From Dactylellina haptotyla (Eukaryota; Ascomycota; Orbiliomycetes; Orbiliales; Orbiliaceae): a stretch of DNA of 64,000 nt. Positions 22,884-32,901 of this stretch are shown here, piece after piece (the stretch's first letter is position 1; every line of letters begins with the position of its first letter). The notes under the pieces were generated by a model, which saw nothing but the letters and a program-made list of their open reading frames with translations, did no database searches and was not told the DNA's origin. The translations under genes were made by a program, and so were the position numbers. The stretch lies in NCBI GenBank assembly GCA_031310005.1, contig CM062382.1, positions 2,046,001 through 2,110,000 on the forward strand, given 5' to 3'.

Positions 22884-23556
22884 GGTGAGGGCTGCTTGAC
22901 GGCAAAACTTGGAGGTTGGAGATGTTTAGGTTTCGGAGTGTTGAGCTGGGACGGAGGGGATGTCGCGAAGATGAAGACAGACTGGTATCTGAGAGGGCTG
23001 ATGCGATGACTGAGAGGCGACAAAAATGAAATACGTAATGCGAAGCGGCGGCGATGGGAGCAGGTGGTTGATGTTGAAGAGGGAGAGGAGGACGGATGGG
23101 GGTTGAGGTCAAGTGAGCGAGCGAGCGAGGATGCAGCAGCCAGGAGAGCTACCACGCAACACAAAGCCGCCGTTGAAAGTCACCGCCAACGGGCTCGGTC
23201 TCCAAACAGCGCAGCCAAGAGCCCATATTCAATTGGAGCGGATCCCAGGACTCAGCTCAGGTAGCCGCACATGCCCGTCGTGTCCTGCGAGGGCTCTGGT
23301 AAAGAATGCCCGTTGCGGGTATAGTTCTCGGGACCCGTCAGTCATAGCGATATATGCACCATATGGTGCGTATTGTGCACACTCGGATATCAGATCTCCT
23401 TCAGCCTCAAAATTGGGTGCAATTTGAAACTCCCTGATCCATAAATCTGGTATTTGACAGGTACACAATTTTTCGGCAAAAGCATTGCGAGTATTATTTA
23501 CATGGTATAAGTGCGCGGAATCAAACCAAAAGAGAAAGAAAGAAAGAAAAAAGCAT
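22884..23556. other. upstream region of YKT6, no supported gene
   Basis: Spacer between the YKT6 start and the end of the next minus-strand gene. The YKT6 side carries CTC/GAG-rich tracts and a (GCGA)n run near 23114-23128. Short open frames are present, but none is convincing. Confidence 0.5.
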
Positions 23557-25200
23557 TCAAACTGGAATTTTTAATCCTGCCGTTCCCATCCTGGTATTCG
23601 AATCCCACACCCTCCAGCTGAAGCCGCTCCCTGTTTTCTTGCCCACAAGGCTCTTTCCCGTAGAAATGTCCCTTAACGCATCCTCAGCAGAATCCGTTTG
23701 CAACCTGGGGCTCAGGATCCCCACAGGCATGAGTCCGACGGGCAACTTACCGTCCTTGGCCCTCTGATCGTTCAGCATGGTAACGGCGGAAGTCAAGATC
23801 GGTGCGGGAACGGAAATCCCCTCACCTCTACGTCCCTTTTTGATAAAACGTAAACTGGCTGTACGGGTCGAATCAGTAGATGCCATTCCAGCCGCTGCAG
23901 AATCCCCGGCTTGGAACTTCCTATCCTTACTATCTTCGAGACTTTCATCCACCACGGGCTTCCTATAATTCGGGCTGTCGAAAGATTCTGAAGGATTTGG
24001 GAAGCTGGCATACGTAATAGTTTCCGGGACGGTATCTGAGTTTTCGAACAAATTCGATATCGAAGGGCGTTGGCTTGCAGGCGCATCTGGTTTGAACGAA
24101 ATCCTGCACGATCCAATATACCCCTTTGCGCTAATACCTCTGAGGCCGAGGTGCATAGATAGGTTGTAAAGTTTCTTTGCCTTTGTCAATTTATCGCTTT
24201 CCTGCTGATGTTGTTCCTTTTTCCCAATAGAAATCCTTAGTGCTCTACCGGAGTGTTTTTCCTTGATCATAGCCTTCAGCCATCTGACATCCGTTACCTG
24301 ACCTAGAGGGTAGAACATGCTCTGGTACGAGTTTGCAATGCCACGGGTATATTTGATATCAAAGCTCGCTTTATCGATCCGGGCGTTTGGATTCAAGTCC
24401 TGTGTTCCATCACTCTTGCTGGCAGCATATCTGGGCGAACCTTTCGCTTTGCTGGATGTGCATCGGTTCAAGAACTGCTTGAGACCCTTTGTCTGAGCGA
24501 CATGTATTACAAAACCCACAACCCCAATCCTGTTAGCCGAACTGGGAACCGATGAGCCACCAGCATAGTCGTAGAGTTTTGCGATACAACTTAGGGTTAT
24601 GGTCTTGTCGGCGGCGGGTGACATAGCCCGCCCTCGGATTCGTGAAGCGTGCGGGAAAGCATAAGCTTTAACTATTGAGTCACTGCGTTTTGGCATAGGC
24701 GGAAACTTGTTGGTCGGTTGGATCAAGTCGAGACTCGATTGCAGACTGATAAGTACTCTATATGAAAGAGTGTGCATGGGCTCTCCTCCATCGGACCAAC
24801 TTTGGCGATATGATTTATTGTTCAGCTCGGCCATTCTAACTGCACTCTTGACAGCGATGCATCCATTCTTGTTGATGATGCCGAAGTCTTGTGGCGAGGC
24901 TTTCTTCTTGATATCGATTCTATCCTTCGCCTTCCCCGGCGATGCTTCCTTTTTGTATGGGCTCTCCGGGCAACCGGCTTCGATAATAATCTGCTCGACG
25001 GGTGATATATTCTTCGGTTGGTCCACGCAAACGCGTAGCTCGAGCGGAGTGGAAGTATTAACGGCTACATTCGAGATAGACACCTCTTTAGTTAGAAGGG
25101 GTTTCCTCTAGCGTGTTAAAGGCTTTATACTCAAAAATATCATTTAGGGCACACTACCCAGTAGAACCGGAGGAAGAAGCAGAAGATTCGAGAGGTGCAT
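23557..25200 (-). CDS. unrecognised protein with possible N-terminal signal sequence
   Basis: A 508-codon open frame (23557-25083) has no ATG near its 5' end. A short upstream exon supplies one: complement of join(23557..25085, 25158..25200) gives 1572 nt and 523 residues, GT-AG intron of 72 bp. The new start reads MHLSNLLLLPPVLLGEVSIS, a hydrophobic stretch that could be a signal peptide. The rest is hydrophilic, rich in Ser, Lys and Pro, with a few N-glycosylation sites near the N-terminus (NTS, NIS) and no other membrane segment. I do not recognise any domain. A basic patch FIKKGRRGEG is followed by a more ordered C-terminus ending GSGFSWRVWDSNTRMGTAG. It could be a lineage-specific protein. 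The 5' exon is the less certain part: its branch site is weak. Confidence 0.6.
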
Positions 25201-26814
25201 TTTCGGATATATCAGAAATTTGAAGCTTCAAGTTTTAGAGGCTATATGCCAGCCACGTTAACAGCTCTCTCAGCGTCTATCTCCCGGTTTCGAATTTTCT
25301 GAAGCTGGTTGCAAAAATCCGCCGAATAATATTTCAAAAGCTCTGAGTGGGAGGCTTGACTGCTTCTTATCAAGCAGATGGGCTCTCTCTCGCTTGGCGT
25401 CTAAGCTCCTGATAGTATCGGAAAATTCGTCTCGGGTATTGTCAGTCCATATCTAAAACGGATGCTTTAGTGCCCCTGCAGGAACTGCGAAGCATATCAA
25501 TGGGGCTAGTTGTAGAAAAAGATGGTATATAAACCCTTTTGGGTAGATGCTGTTTATCGGGTTGCTAATCAAGTGTGGTGAATACGTAGGTAATCGGTGG
25601 CATCATGATAGTCTGAATTATTTGGCATATTATTAACTCTGGGGGAAAAATCCTTCTTAGCTGGTTTTCGTTTCGATATGGACATAAAAATTTCAAACAA
25701 ATTATAAAACGTATATCTTGTTATTCTTTAGCAAGCTTTTCCACAGACTAGTAGCGAAGCCGTACATCTGCATCACCTACATTGCATGGATGCTTTGTTA
25801 CACAAACTAAATGGCTGAGTCTAGCTAGTAAAGTAGGGCTGAAAAAGAAATCCTTCCACAAAATCATTTTTTTAAATATCAGCTATTAATATATTTCAGC
25901 AGGCAAAGGTCTCCTTACTCCATTAAGATTTATGACTAACTACTGAGAGGTTGATCAGAAGAAAAGTCGGACGGATACTCAATCTAAAATTGGAATGAGA
26001 GCCCGGATCCCACTCTAGAACGGCTCGACAGCCTTGTTGAAATGTAAGGGGAATGGGTAAAGAGACAGGACGGTTTCTGTTAATGTCATAATCCTCGTTC
26101 GAAAAGAGGCATCACGTATCTGCCAAAGCCGGCGTTGGGGAGCCTTATTCTCCGTCTGGAGGTGCCGGCAGTTCCGCAAACGGGGTCTCCGAACCGAGCG
26201 TGATTGGATTCGATGTGATCCATTCACTCCATTTCAGTATAGTTATAAATTCTTTTTCCGGTTATTTCAGGCGATTAAAGATAAGCTCAATGTCGTTGTT
26301 ATCTAGAAGAAGATCGAGAATCGGGTACGCTGTTTGAATCGGATTTACTCGTAGTGTACCGCTAGTAATACCTACTTCGACCACCCAACACATTGAAGCT
26401 AGCGCTAGCTGTTTGAGACATGGCTATTTATCGTAGGAATTCAAGGCCACCCGGTAGTTTGGTTTGAATATTAGACAGAGACGTTCTAGCGACCGAATAC
26501 CGGAGACATATGTTAGGATTCTTTGGTCAACATCGGGTTTGGTTTGATATAACCCAGTCGCTTCAGCGCTTCCCGCCTCAGCTCCGGCCGTAAAATCTCG
26601 CATTGCTTTTCTCTGGGTACGAATCCCGAAATGAATAAGAATTTATATTTAAATGTAAAGGTAGTGTACTTCACGTATTCCGGAGTTCCCATATATACAT
26701 TCAATCGAATTTTAACCTGTGTATGCAGATATCGCCGCAACCTATGTAGCATCATGGGCACATATGCCTTCCATCCTTACACCGCCCGCAATCATTATTG
26801 GTATTCCAATTTAC
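25201..26814. other. gene-poor stretch at the start of the transition zone
   Basis: Rising AT content and only short, scattered open frames on both strands, none recognisable. The minus-strand gene ending at 26815 closes it. Confidence 0.5.
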
Positions 26815-27114
26815 TTATTCATGGACCGGGGTCGAACGTGGATTGGGGAAGCAGATGGCATAGCCGGTGCTGTAGTGTTCGCAATGGTATCCTGAGACGC
26901 ACTCAGTGGGTCCGGTCCATCCTGTACCACCGCACTAAACGAAAATGATCAAGTTAATATATATTGCTTTATTGCGGAACGATGGATATTAGCACTCTGA
27001 GCTTACAGTGCCCCATGCAGTTTGAAGAGCCTTCTTGGTAGGTGTTCCAGCAACGGCGGCGGCTGAGGCGGAAGCAATGAGAAGAGCAGAGACGAAAATA
27101 GAATTTGCCAACAT
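26815..27114 (-). CDS. small secreted CBM1-only protein
   Basis: Two exons, complement of join(26815..26934, 27007..27114): 228 nt, 75 residues. Residues 1-20 (MLANSIFVSALLIASASAAA) are a typical signal peptide. After a short TPTKKALQTA linker comes a family 1 carbohydrate-binding module: W34-G-T-C37-GG-TGW42-TGPTEC48-VSG-YHC54, then Y61-AIC64. All four disulfide Cys and two of the usual three flat-face aromatics (W34 and Y61) are in place. The protein ends nine residues later, so no catalytic domain is attached. CBM1 modules bind crystalline cellulose and sometimes chitin; stand-alone ones may act as wall-binding or chitin-masking proteins. The 72-bp intron splits the module just before its first Cys. 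Function beyond binding is inference. Confidence 0.85.
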
Positions 27115-28713
27115 TCTGAGGAGTATATTTGGAAGTTGTGAAATTTGGATAGTTGTTTGATTTTTAGATTTATGGATGAGGACTGGGTGTTTGATTTACA
27201 TGTCAAGTAGCATTAGAGGAACAATTTGAACATGGCTATTGCCCCAAGTATTTATACACTTCTGGAAGTAAGCTGAAAGTTTCTACATCTGCAAGGCACC
27301 GATTGCTCCGGTATATATCATCGCCAAGATTTAATAACATTAGGTAGAATTCTAGAGAGCAATATAATCTCGGTGCTATGATACCGTGGAGGCTAATTCT
27401 ATAGTGTGTAGGAGGAAGAAGAAGGGCCGAAAGGAAATACGAGCCAAGATGCTTCATGGGAGTAGGAGCCTAACGTTTCGCACGTTCCGCGATTATGACA
27501 TATATGCCTTACAAGGTTTGAGGCTTGATATATAAGACTTTAGATATAAAGCCAAGTCGTTCAAATACAGTTGGCATAAGTGACAACTGCCGGAGACTAG
27601 GATTAATACAGGAGATAGCCGAACTGCCCGGTGATCCGAACTCTGGATCCGTCAAATATACTACTACATTCAACAAGAATTTGTGCTCTGAAGTCATAGC
27701 TTAGCCTGCCAAAAAATACTCTTAACATCCGGCATAATAGAATGAGTGAATTACGAGAGAGACCCACTCGTAATATTATATTAAGTAATTGGACGTGTAA
27801 TCAATTGTCCGTCATAAATTGGCGGGCATGGGAAAGGCTACAAGAAACGGCCCTGCATCGCAGGGGAGCTTAGCCGGCTATATTGGTGAATTTATAAAAT
27901 GCAACAGTCTTAAATGGTGTTGAGCTCTGTACTTTGAAATTCTAGTCGAGTGGAGCATGTTAGCCTTGATACCAGGGAGCATGTAGTATATGGGGTGTCA
28001 TATGCGCATGTGGTTGTGCCTATGACCATATAGTCTAGTTCTTTGTAGTTTAGTAGCAATTCCTGACTAAACCGTTTGCAAAAGATTCATTTCGAAGGGT
28101 GTATAGTAATGTAGCTGCCACAGTATTAATACACTCACATACTCAGTGTCGAGCAACGCAAAAAGACAGGATTATCAAGAAACAACATGTTAGCCTCGAG
28201 GCTAAAAGATGTGTCTACACCCTTCAGAGTGCAACAAATACAAATACGAGATGGGCAATCAAAGGCAAGACAGAGACTGATAATCATCGATGCAGGGTAG
28301 CTTAGGTGCGTCTTTAACCAAAGAAACACATCAATAGCATGGGTAAAATCTACATAGCCTTTTACGCTATATCTGAAGGTAATAATAAGAATATCAGACT
28401 ACTGCTTAACTTCCAGGCCCTCAGTCTTATTGATCCAGAGGGGAGCTATCTTCTCATACCCGTGGAAAACAAAAAGTTGCATTGCCGGAACACTATAGGA
28501 GCCACTTTTAAATGCATTAAGAATTACCATTTCTAACTCTAAGCCCATGCTTTTAGGATATAGCCCAGGGAATCCCAGGCACTTTCATTCATCTATTCTA
28601 CTTGGTTAAATTTGCATCGTATATTGCGTTCAGTTCTTAGAAGAAGGGGCTAAGGCCCAAAATTTGTCCATTATATTCGATTTTGAATATTTTTGTCTAT
28701 TGTCTGCAATTAT
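27115..28713. other. AT-richer intergenic stretch, no supported gene
   Basis: Only short open frames with no protein character. Its left end is the promoter of the CBM1 gene. GC content keeps falling towards the right but the sequence is not yet the extreme AT type seen after 32.8 kb. Confidence 0.5.
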
Positions 28714-29058
28714 TCAGCCAGAGTTATTGACAGAATTGCGATGGCCCGTAGAGTGTGACCCGGGGTTTCGCCAGGTATTCCAACATCTTGATCCGCGCCT
28801 CCCAGAAACGCCGTGACCACCCCGACCACCGTCCCTATGGAAGTTATCCCCTTGGTGTAAACCGCCCCTATTGGAGCCACCCATATGTAAACCACCTCGC
28901 CTAAAATCACTCATGCCTTGGTGATTGCCAGCATATCCGGGCCCAATCCTCGAGTTGTATGTATATGAATCCGAATATGAATGAACATGGCCACTCCTAC
29001 GATTACCATCGCGTCGGTCATTTCTACGTCCTCTCGGTTGAATAGATTGAGCTGAACC
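28714..29058 (-). pseudogene. Gly/Arg-rich (RGG-like) gene remnant
   Basis: An open frame of 114 codons ending at 28714 reads as a Ser/Arg/Gly-rich protein tail: PRGRRRNDRRDGNRRSGHVH, then FRRGGLHMGGSNRGGLHQG and RDGGRGGHGVSGRRGSR. This is the composition of the RGG tail of an RNA-binding protein. A plausible splice acceptor (CCAG before the GGT at 29058) opens it, but no matching upstream exon or start codon is visible, so it looks like the 3' end of a gene whose front part is lost. The first ATG in frame would leave 66 residues. It may be a translocated or decayed copy of a gene elsewhere. Confidence 0.45.
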
Positions 29059-30159
29059 CTGGTTTGGTGGGATTAGCGTCGGTTTATTTTTACAGGTAGT
29101 CAGCGTTAGGGATTTTATGTGCGTGCGGGCTTATGTAGTCGAACTAGGGCACTTGTAGACAAAATCGCTTGATTGCTATGATATTTCATATGGATTGAAA
29201 CATGATCAATACCAAAGCATTCTTTATATGTTTTTTATTATTCTACCACTCGCGGCCCTGACTAGTGCCCAACTGAGATCGATATATTTATTCTATTGTT
29301 CCAAATTTTTGGGCACCCACTATTCAAGTGAGTGAGTTGGTTAGTCAACCCACACAATATCTTATTTAGAATGATAATAAAGTCTGGTTACGAGACTGAA
29401 TATTATTGTTGTTTGGATTTAATAGAAAATCTCATGATTTGAAGGATTTCTAATAGCCTTAGTTCCATGATAAATCTAGAGTAAACCCTAATAATGATGC
29501 TGTGTATTGTAAAGTGGTAACAACCTATTTGAGGCATATAGAATTTGATGTTCGTTTGTGAACTTACGCTTAGGATGTAAGATTGAAAAACTTATAAAAA
29601 ATTGATTGTTATTGTAAGAAAGATTGTTGGAAAAGATATATATCTTTCTTATTATTGTGTTTTTGTGATCATAAAACTTTGTTATTATTCATAGTAGTTC
29701 TGATATGTGATATTATAATTGTGAGATTCATTGATATGTTAGGATCCAAACCTTGGATCTTACAAATAGGAGCTAAGAGAATACTACTATTGTTCATGAA
29801 ATAATTTTCAATATATATGAAGTTCGCCATCGAGGCTTATTAGCAGAGATTGCGTCCTAGATATACTGCGAAAGAGGTATTAGCATGCGAGACTATAAAC
29901 AATAGCAAGGGAGCTGGACTGTGGCCATGTGGCTTCAGGCTACGTTGCGCGTCGCTGAAACTGCCACCATGACATCAACGTAAAGACACACCTGGTTTTT
30001 ATAGTGGGATACTAATACCTGCTTTGAGATCTAGCAGGAGGATGGAGGGATTATGCATAATTATGAAGTTTGGATTTATGACTTTATGATTATAAGCTTC
30101 GGATGTCTGATTCTGATGTTCAGTAAAAAGAGAGGGGGGTGTAATATATTAATAAGGAT
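29059..30159. other. AT-rich decayed stretch
   Basis: No supported gene. Both strands carry frequent stops and the sequence lacks clear structure. Confidence 0.5.
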
Positions 30160-30400
30160 AAAGATTTTCATAGAGAATAGTAGGCTGTAGGGTTTTTATA
30201 GTCTCATTGCCAAAAGGAGGATGTAATGGAGATGAAAACCTTTGACAGAAATTGGTAGGTTGTAAGGTTTTTATAGTCTCGTTGTAGTCTCGTTGCCAGA
30301 GTCTCATTACCAGAAAGGAGGGTGGAATAGTGGAATAGAGATGAAAGTTTTTGATAGAAGATAATAGGCTATAGGGCTTTTATAGTCTCGTTGCTAGATA
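30160..30400. repeat. imperfect tandem repeat, three units of roughly 70-85 bp
   Basis: Three successive units carry the same core, a 'gtagggtttttatagtctcg'-like motif preceded by GATGAAA...TTTGATAGAA and followed by 'ttgccagaaaggagg'. Units sit at about 30160-30225, 30226-30325 and 30330-30400 and differ by small changes and a short internal duplication. A further copy lies near 31940-32020. Confidence 0.7.
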
Positions 30401-30625
30401 GTGATTTGGCTGCAAACTCTGATTTAGTTCTGTTGTGTTTTGGGTTGGGTTTGAGACTGGACTTAGTTGTAGGTGCTACAGCAAAATCAGCGCATGGCAG
30501 GCTCTGGCATTGTTAACAGACTATTTTTTGTAGTTCTTATCTCTCCTCCCTTTTTTTATGCATTACAGAACGTAGCTCTAGGCTCTGGAAATTTCTGGAA
30601 GTTATTCTGAGTAAATTTTAGCAGT
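30335..30625 (+). repeat. dispersed repeat, copy 1
   Basis: Matches 31945-32205 in the same orientation: shared blocks are gatgaaagtttttgatag, the tatagtctcgttgc core, gtgatttggctg, caggctctggcat, the ctctcctcc run, and cagaacgtagctct followed by ttattctgagtaaa. Indels separate the blocks. Nature unknown; it could be a decayed solo LTR or other short mobile unit. Confidence 0.65.
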
Positions 30626-30645
30626 CAGAAGGGTAGAGATGAAAT

Positions 30646-30686
30646 AGACTTTGCCAACATTCTGAGTAGTATATTTGTTTTTAAAG
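30646..30686 (-). repeat. fragment similar to the start of the CBM1 gene
   Basis: About 41 bases here nearly match 27093-27133, which cover the start codon, the first signal-peptide codons and the leader of the CBM1 gene (shared cores 'tttgccaacattctgag' and 'agtatatttg'). The match stops abruptly on both sides, so only a scrap of a second copy remains. Confidence 0.6.
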
Positions 30687-30882
30687 CAACTTATTGCTGC
30701 TACCCCATAATGCCAACAATTTGGCTTGGGGATCTCATTTAATTAGTTAATATTTTCTAGCTACAAAAGAAACGAAACACAATCAATGGGAATACCTCCC
30801 ATCGATCACAGAAAAGTCTTCTTTAGAAAATTTCCCACCATCGCTGCATCTTTCTATCTTTAGAGAAACCTCCGAGCGACCA

Positions 30883-31613
30883 TCATATGTTGATCTGGGA
30901 CGCCGAATAGATGCTTTGCAAAAAAGGAATCAGAGTCTTATAGAGGTATACTATAAAGACAATTCTTCCTCGACGTTCTCGCGTGATCTTATCTAGAATT
31001 TGCCAAGCGACGGATGTTTTATCCTGAAATTCTGCCATAGGGGTTCCCAAGTACTCTATATTTCCGTACGTGAATACAGACTGTAACCTCTGTGGTGTCT
31101 TTTTTGGTTGTTGATCTTGGCTGGATGCTTTCAAAGTATCTGGGTCGCTCTGTTTTCCCTTGTTCTCTTCGAGCTCATCTGCCCAAGCCTCATTTTCGAA
31201 CTCGAGGTTCCCTATCTTCCTAGGATCAAAGATGAACCAGTCAACCTTTTCCTCTTTGAATAGAACCTGCGCGTCTACATCCTTCTCGGTGGGTTGCTTG
31301 ACCTAAAATCTGAGGCTGCGCTTTTTATCCTCAGGATTAACGGGTCGCATGCGAAAATCCTTACCCTCGATACAATATTCCGTATCGGGTAAGTCATCTC
31401 TATGTCCCTGAAATATGACTTTCTCCAATAGCCACCGACTATTGTTATATGTAGGATTGGCTCTGTCCTCCATTTTTTCCTCCTACGCTTCTTGCCTGGA
31501 CGTGGTTCTTTGGCAGCAACCTGCGCGGGCTGGCATCGGCGCTGTGGGGCCCTGGAGGAACTAGGTTCGCCTCCGTCACTACCACTATCTCCTTGATAGA
31601 CAATGAACTTCAT
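30883..31613 (-). pseudogene. broken coding region, unrecognised
   Basis: On the minus strand a frame opens at 31613 (MKFIVYQGDSGSDGGEPSSS, then a basic KKRRRKKWR patch). Near 31473 the coding look shifts to another frame (MEDRANPTYNNSRWLLEKVI). That frame runs into a TAG at 31303-31305 and then stays open as VKQPTEKDVDAQVLFKEEKV and WFIFDPRKIGNLEFENEAWA down to 30883. The match in style on both sides of the stop suggests one gene broken by a frameshift (or intron) and a nonsense change. TAG could come from CAG by a C-to-T change, which would suit RIP. I do not recognise the product. It could be a decayed repeat gene or a lineage-specific gene. Confidence 0.45.
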
Positions 31614-31741
31614 TGAGTTGTTTTCATCTATGCTGAGTTATATTATAAATCTGAGATATATTAGTTTGTACTTGATAAAAATATTTAATCTCTAATATAT
31701 TATAGAATAGATCTTTAGAATTGGATATTTGATCTTACGAT

Positions 31742-31880
31742 CTAGAAAGATACTTTAATGGTTGATCTTGAGATATGTAGTAAGAGATAGGATACTTTAA
31801 TGCTTAATCTTGAAATATATAGCAAGAGATAGGATGCTTTGATGCTTGACTTGAGATTAAGTAAGGGAGGATGGATAGGG
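31742..31880. repeat. minisatellite, about 43-bp unit, three copies
   Basis: The unit 'atactttaatgcttgatctt' plus 'gagatat.tag.aagagatagg' recurs at about 31748, 31792 and 31834, with substitutions and a shortened last unit. Confidence 0.7.
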
Positions 31881-31944
31881 GATAATAAGATTTGGATGCT
31901 TGAATTTAGTATTATCAGGCTTGGATGTTCAGCAAGAAGAGGAT

Positions 31945-32205
31945 GATGGAATAGAGATGAAAGTTTTTGATAGGAAACAGCAGGCTGTAGGGTTTTTATA
32001 GTCTCGTTGCCAGATGGTGATTTGGCTGTAGACACTGATTTGGCTGCTGCTGCTGCTGCTTTTGCAACGTAGCACATAACAGGCTCTGGCATCAGCAACG
32101 AGACTATTTTTTTATTTTTTATTTTATTTTTGATCTCTCCTCCTTTCTTTTTGTGCATCACAGAACGTAGCTCTGAGTTATTCTGAGTAAAATTTAGCAG
32201 TCACT
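31945..32205 (+). repeat. dispersed repeat, copy 2
   Basis: Second copy of the repeat at 30335-30625. It contains a (GCT)n run (32041-32060) that is absent from copy 1. Confidence 0.65.
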
Positions 32206-32760
32206 ACAGTAGAGGTTGCTACCACACACACCTCCCTCCCACTGTATAGCAGTCAATAAAAACTGTGAAATATCCATAACATGCAGTCTCGTTGCTAGAC
32301 CACGCGGTCAACATATCCACTCGAAATCATGTCGCTAGATCCCAAGACCAAACAGTCCCCTCAATTCCATCTCTTGCTGGATCTCAATATCAAAGACCTC
32401 AATCCAAAGGTTTATTCTGTGGAATATAGAGATTAGAATTCTTTACTCGGTATAAGCTAATATATGTGTCAAAAAATCTACATACACAACTCGGCATAGA
32501 TAAGAAAAGCTCAATGAAATTCACTGTCCATCGTGGAGACAGCGATCGTTGCTAGACGCTGGTATTGCCCAGTTGTTCCCGAGCTGGACTTACGTAGCTG
32601 ATGTGGTGTGGTTGCTGATTGTGTTGTCTGCTCACCGTTGCAGCTCAGCACTGGCAACTATAAAAGCACAACCATCCCACCTGTGGGAGTGTGAGAGCGA
32701 AATGCTAATCTCTGTTTCTATCTAACCAATACTACCTACAAAGGACTACTATCTAGCATC
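32206..32760. promoter_or_regulatory. last normal-GC stretch with a TATA-type promoter
   Basis: No gene is seen until the ORF at 32761. A good TATA box (CTATAAAAGCAC, about 32658-32669) lies roughly 100 bases before that ATG, with a pyrimidine/A-rich leader between, which is a normal Pol II promoter layout. Confidence 0.5.
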
Positions 32761-32901
32761 ATGACTAAGCAACACACACCGCCCACCACAGGGTCCCCCG
32801 CGGAGCGAAGACAAAAGGTCAAACAAAAAAAACAAAGAAAAGGGTGTATATATATAAATATAATAATTATAAAAAAATTTAAAAAAGAAAAAACAAAATA
32901 A
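32761..32901 (+). pseudogene. truncated ORF running from normal-GC into AT-rich DNA
   Basis: ATG-started frame of 46 codons beginning MTKQHTPPTTGSPAERRQKV and continuing as a Lys-rich then Ile/Asn/Lys-rich tail once it enters the AT-rich tract at about 32840. It sits behind a good TATA box. It looks like the start of a gene, possibly gag of a further retroelement, whose body was destroyed by RIP or replaced. The product is not recognised. Confidence 0.4.
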
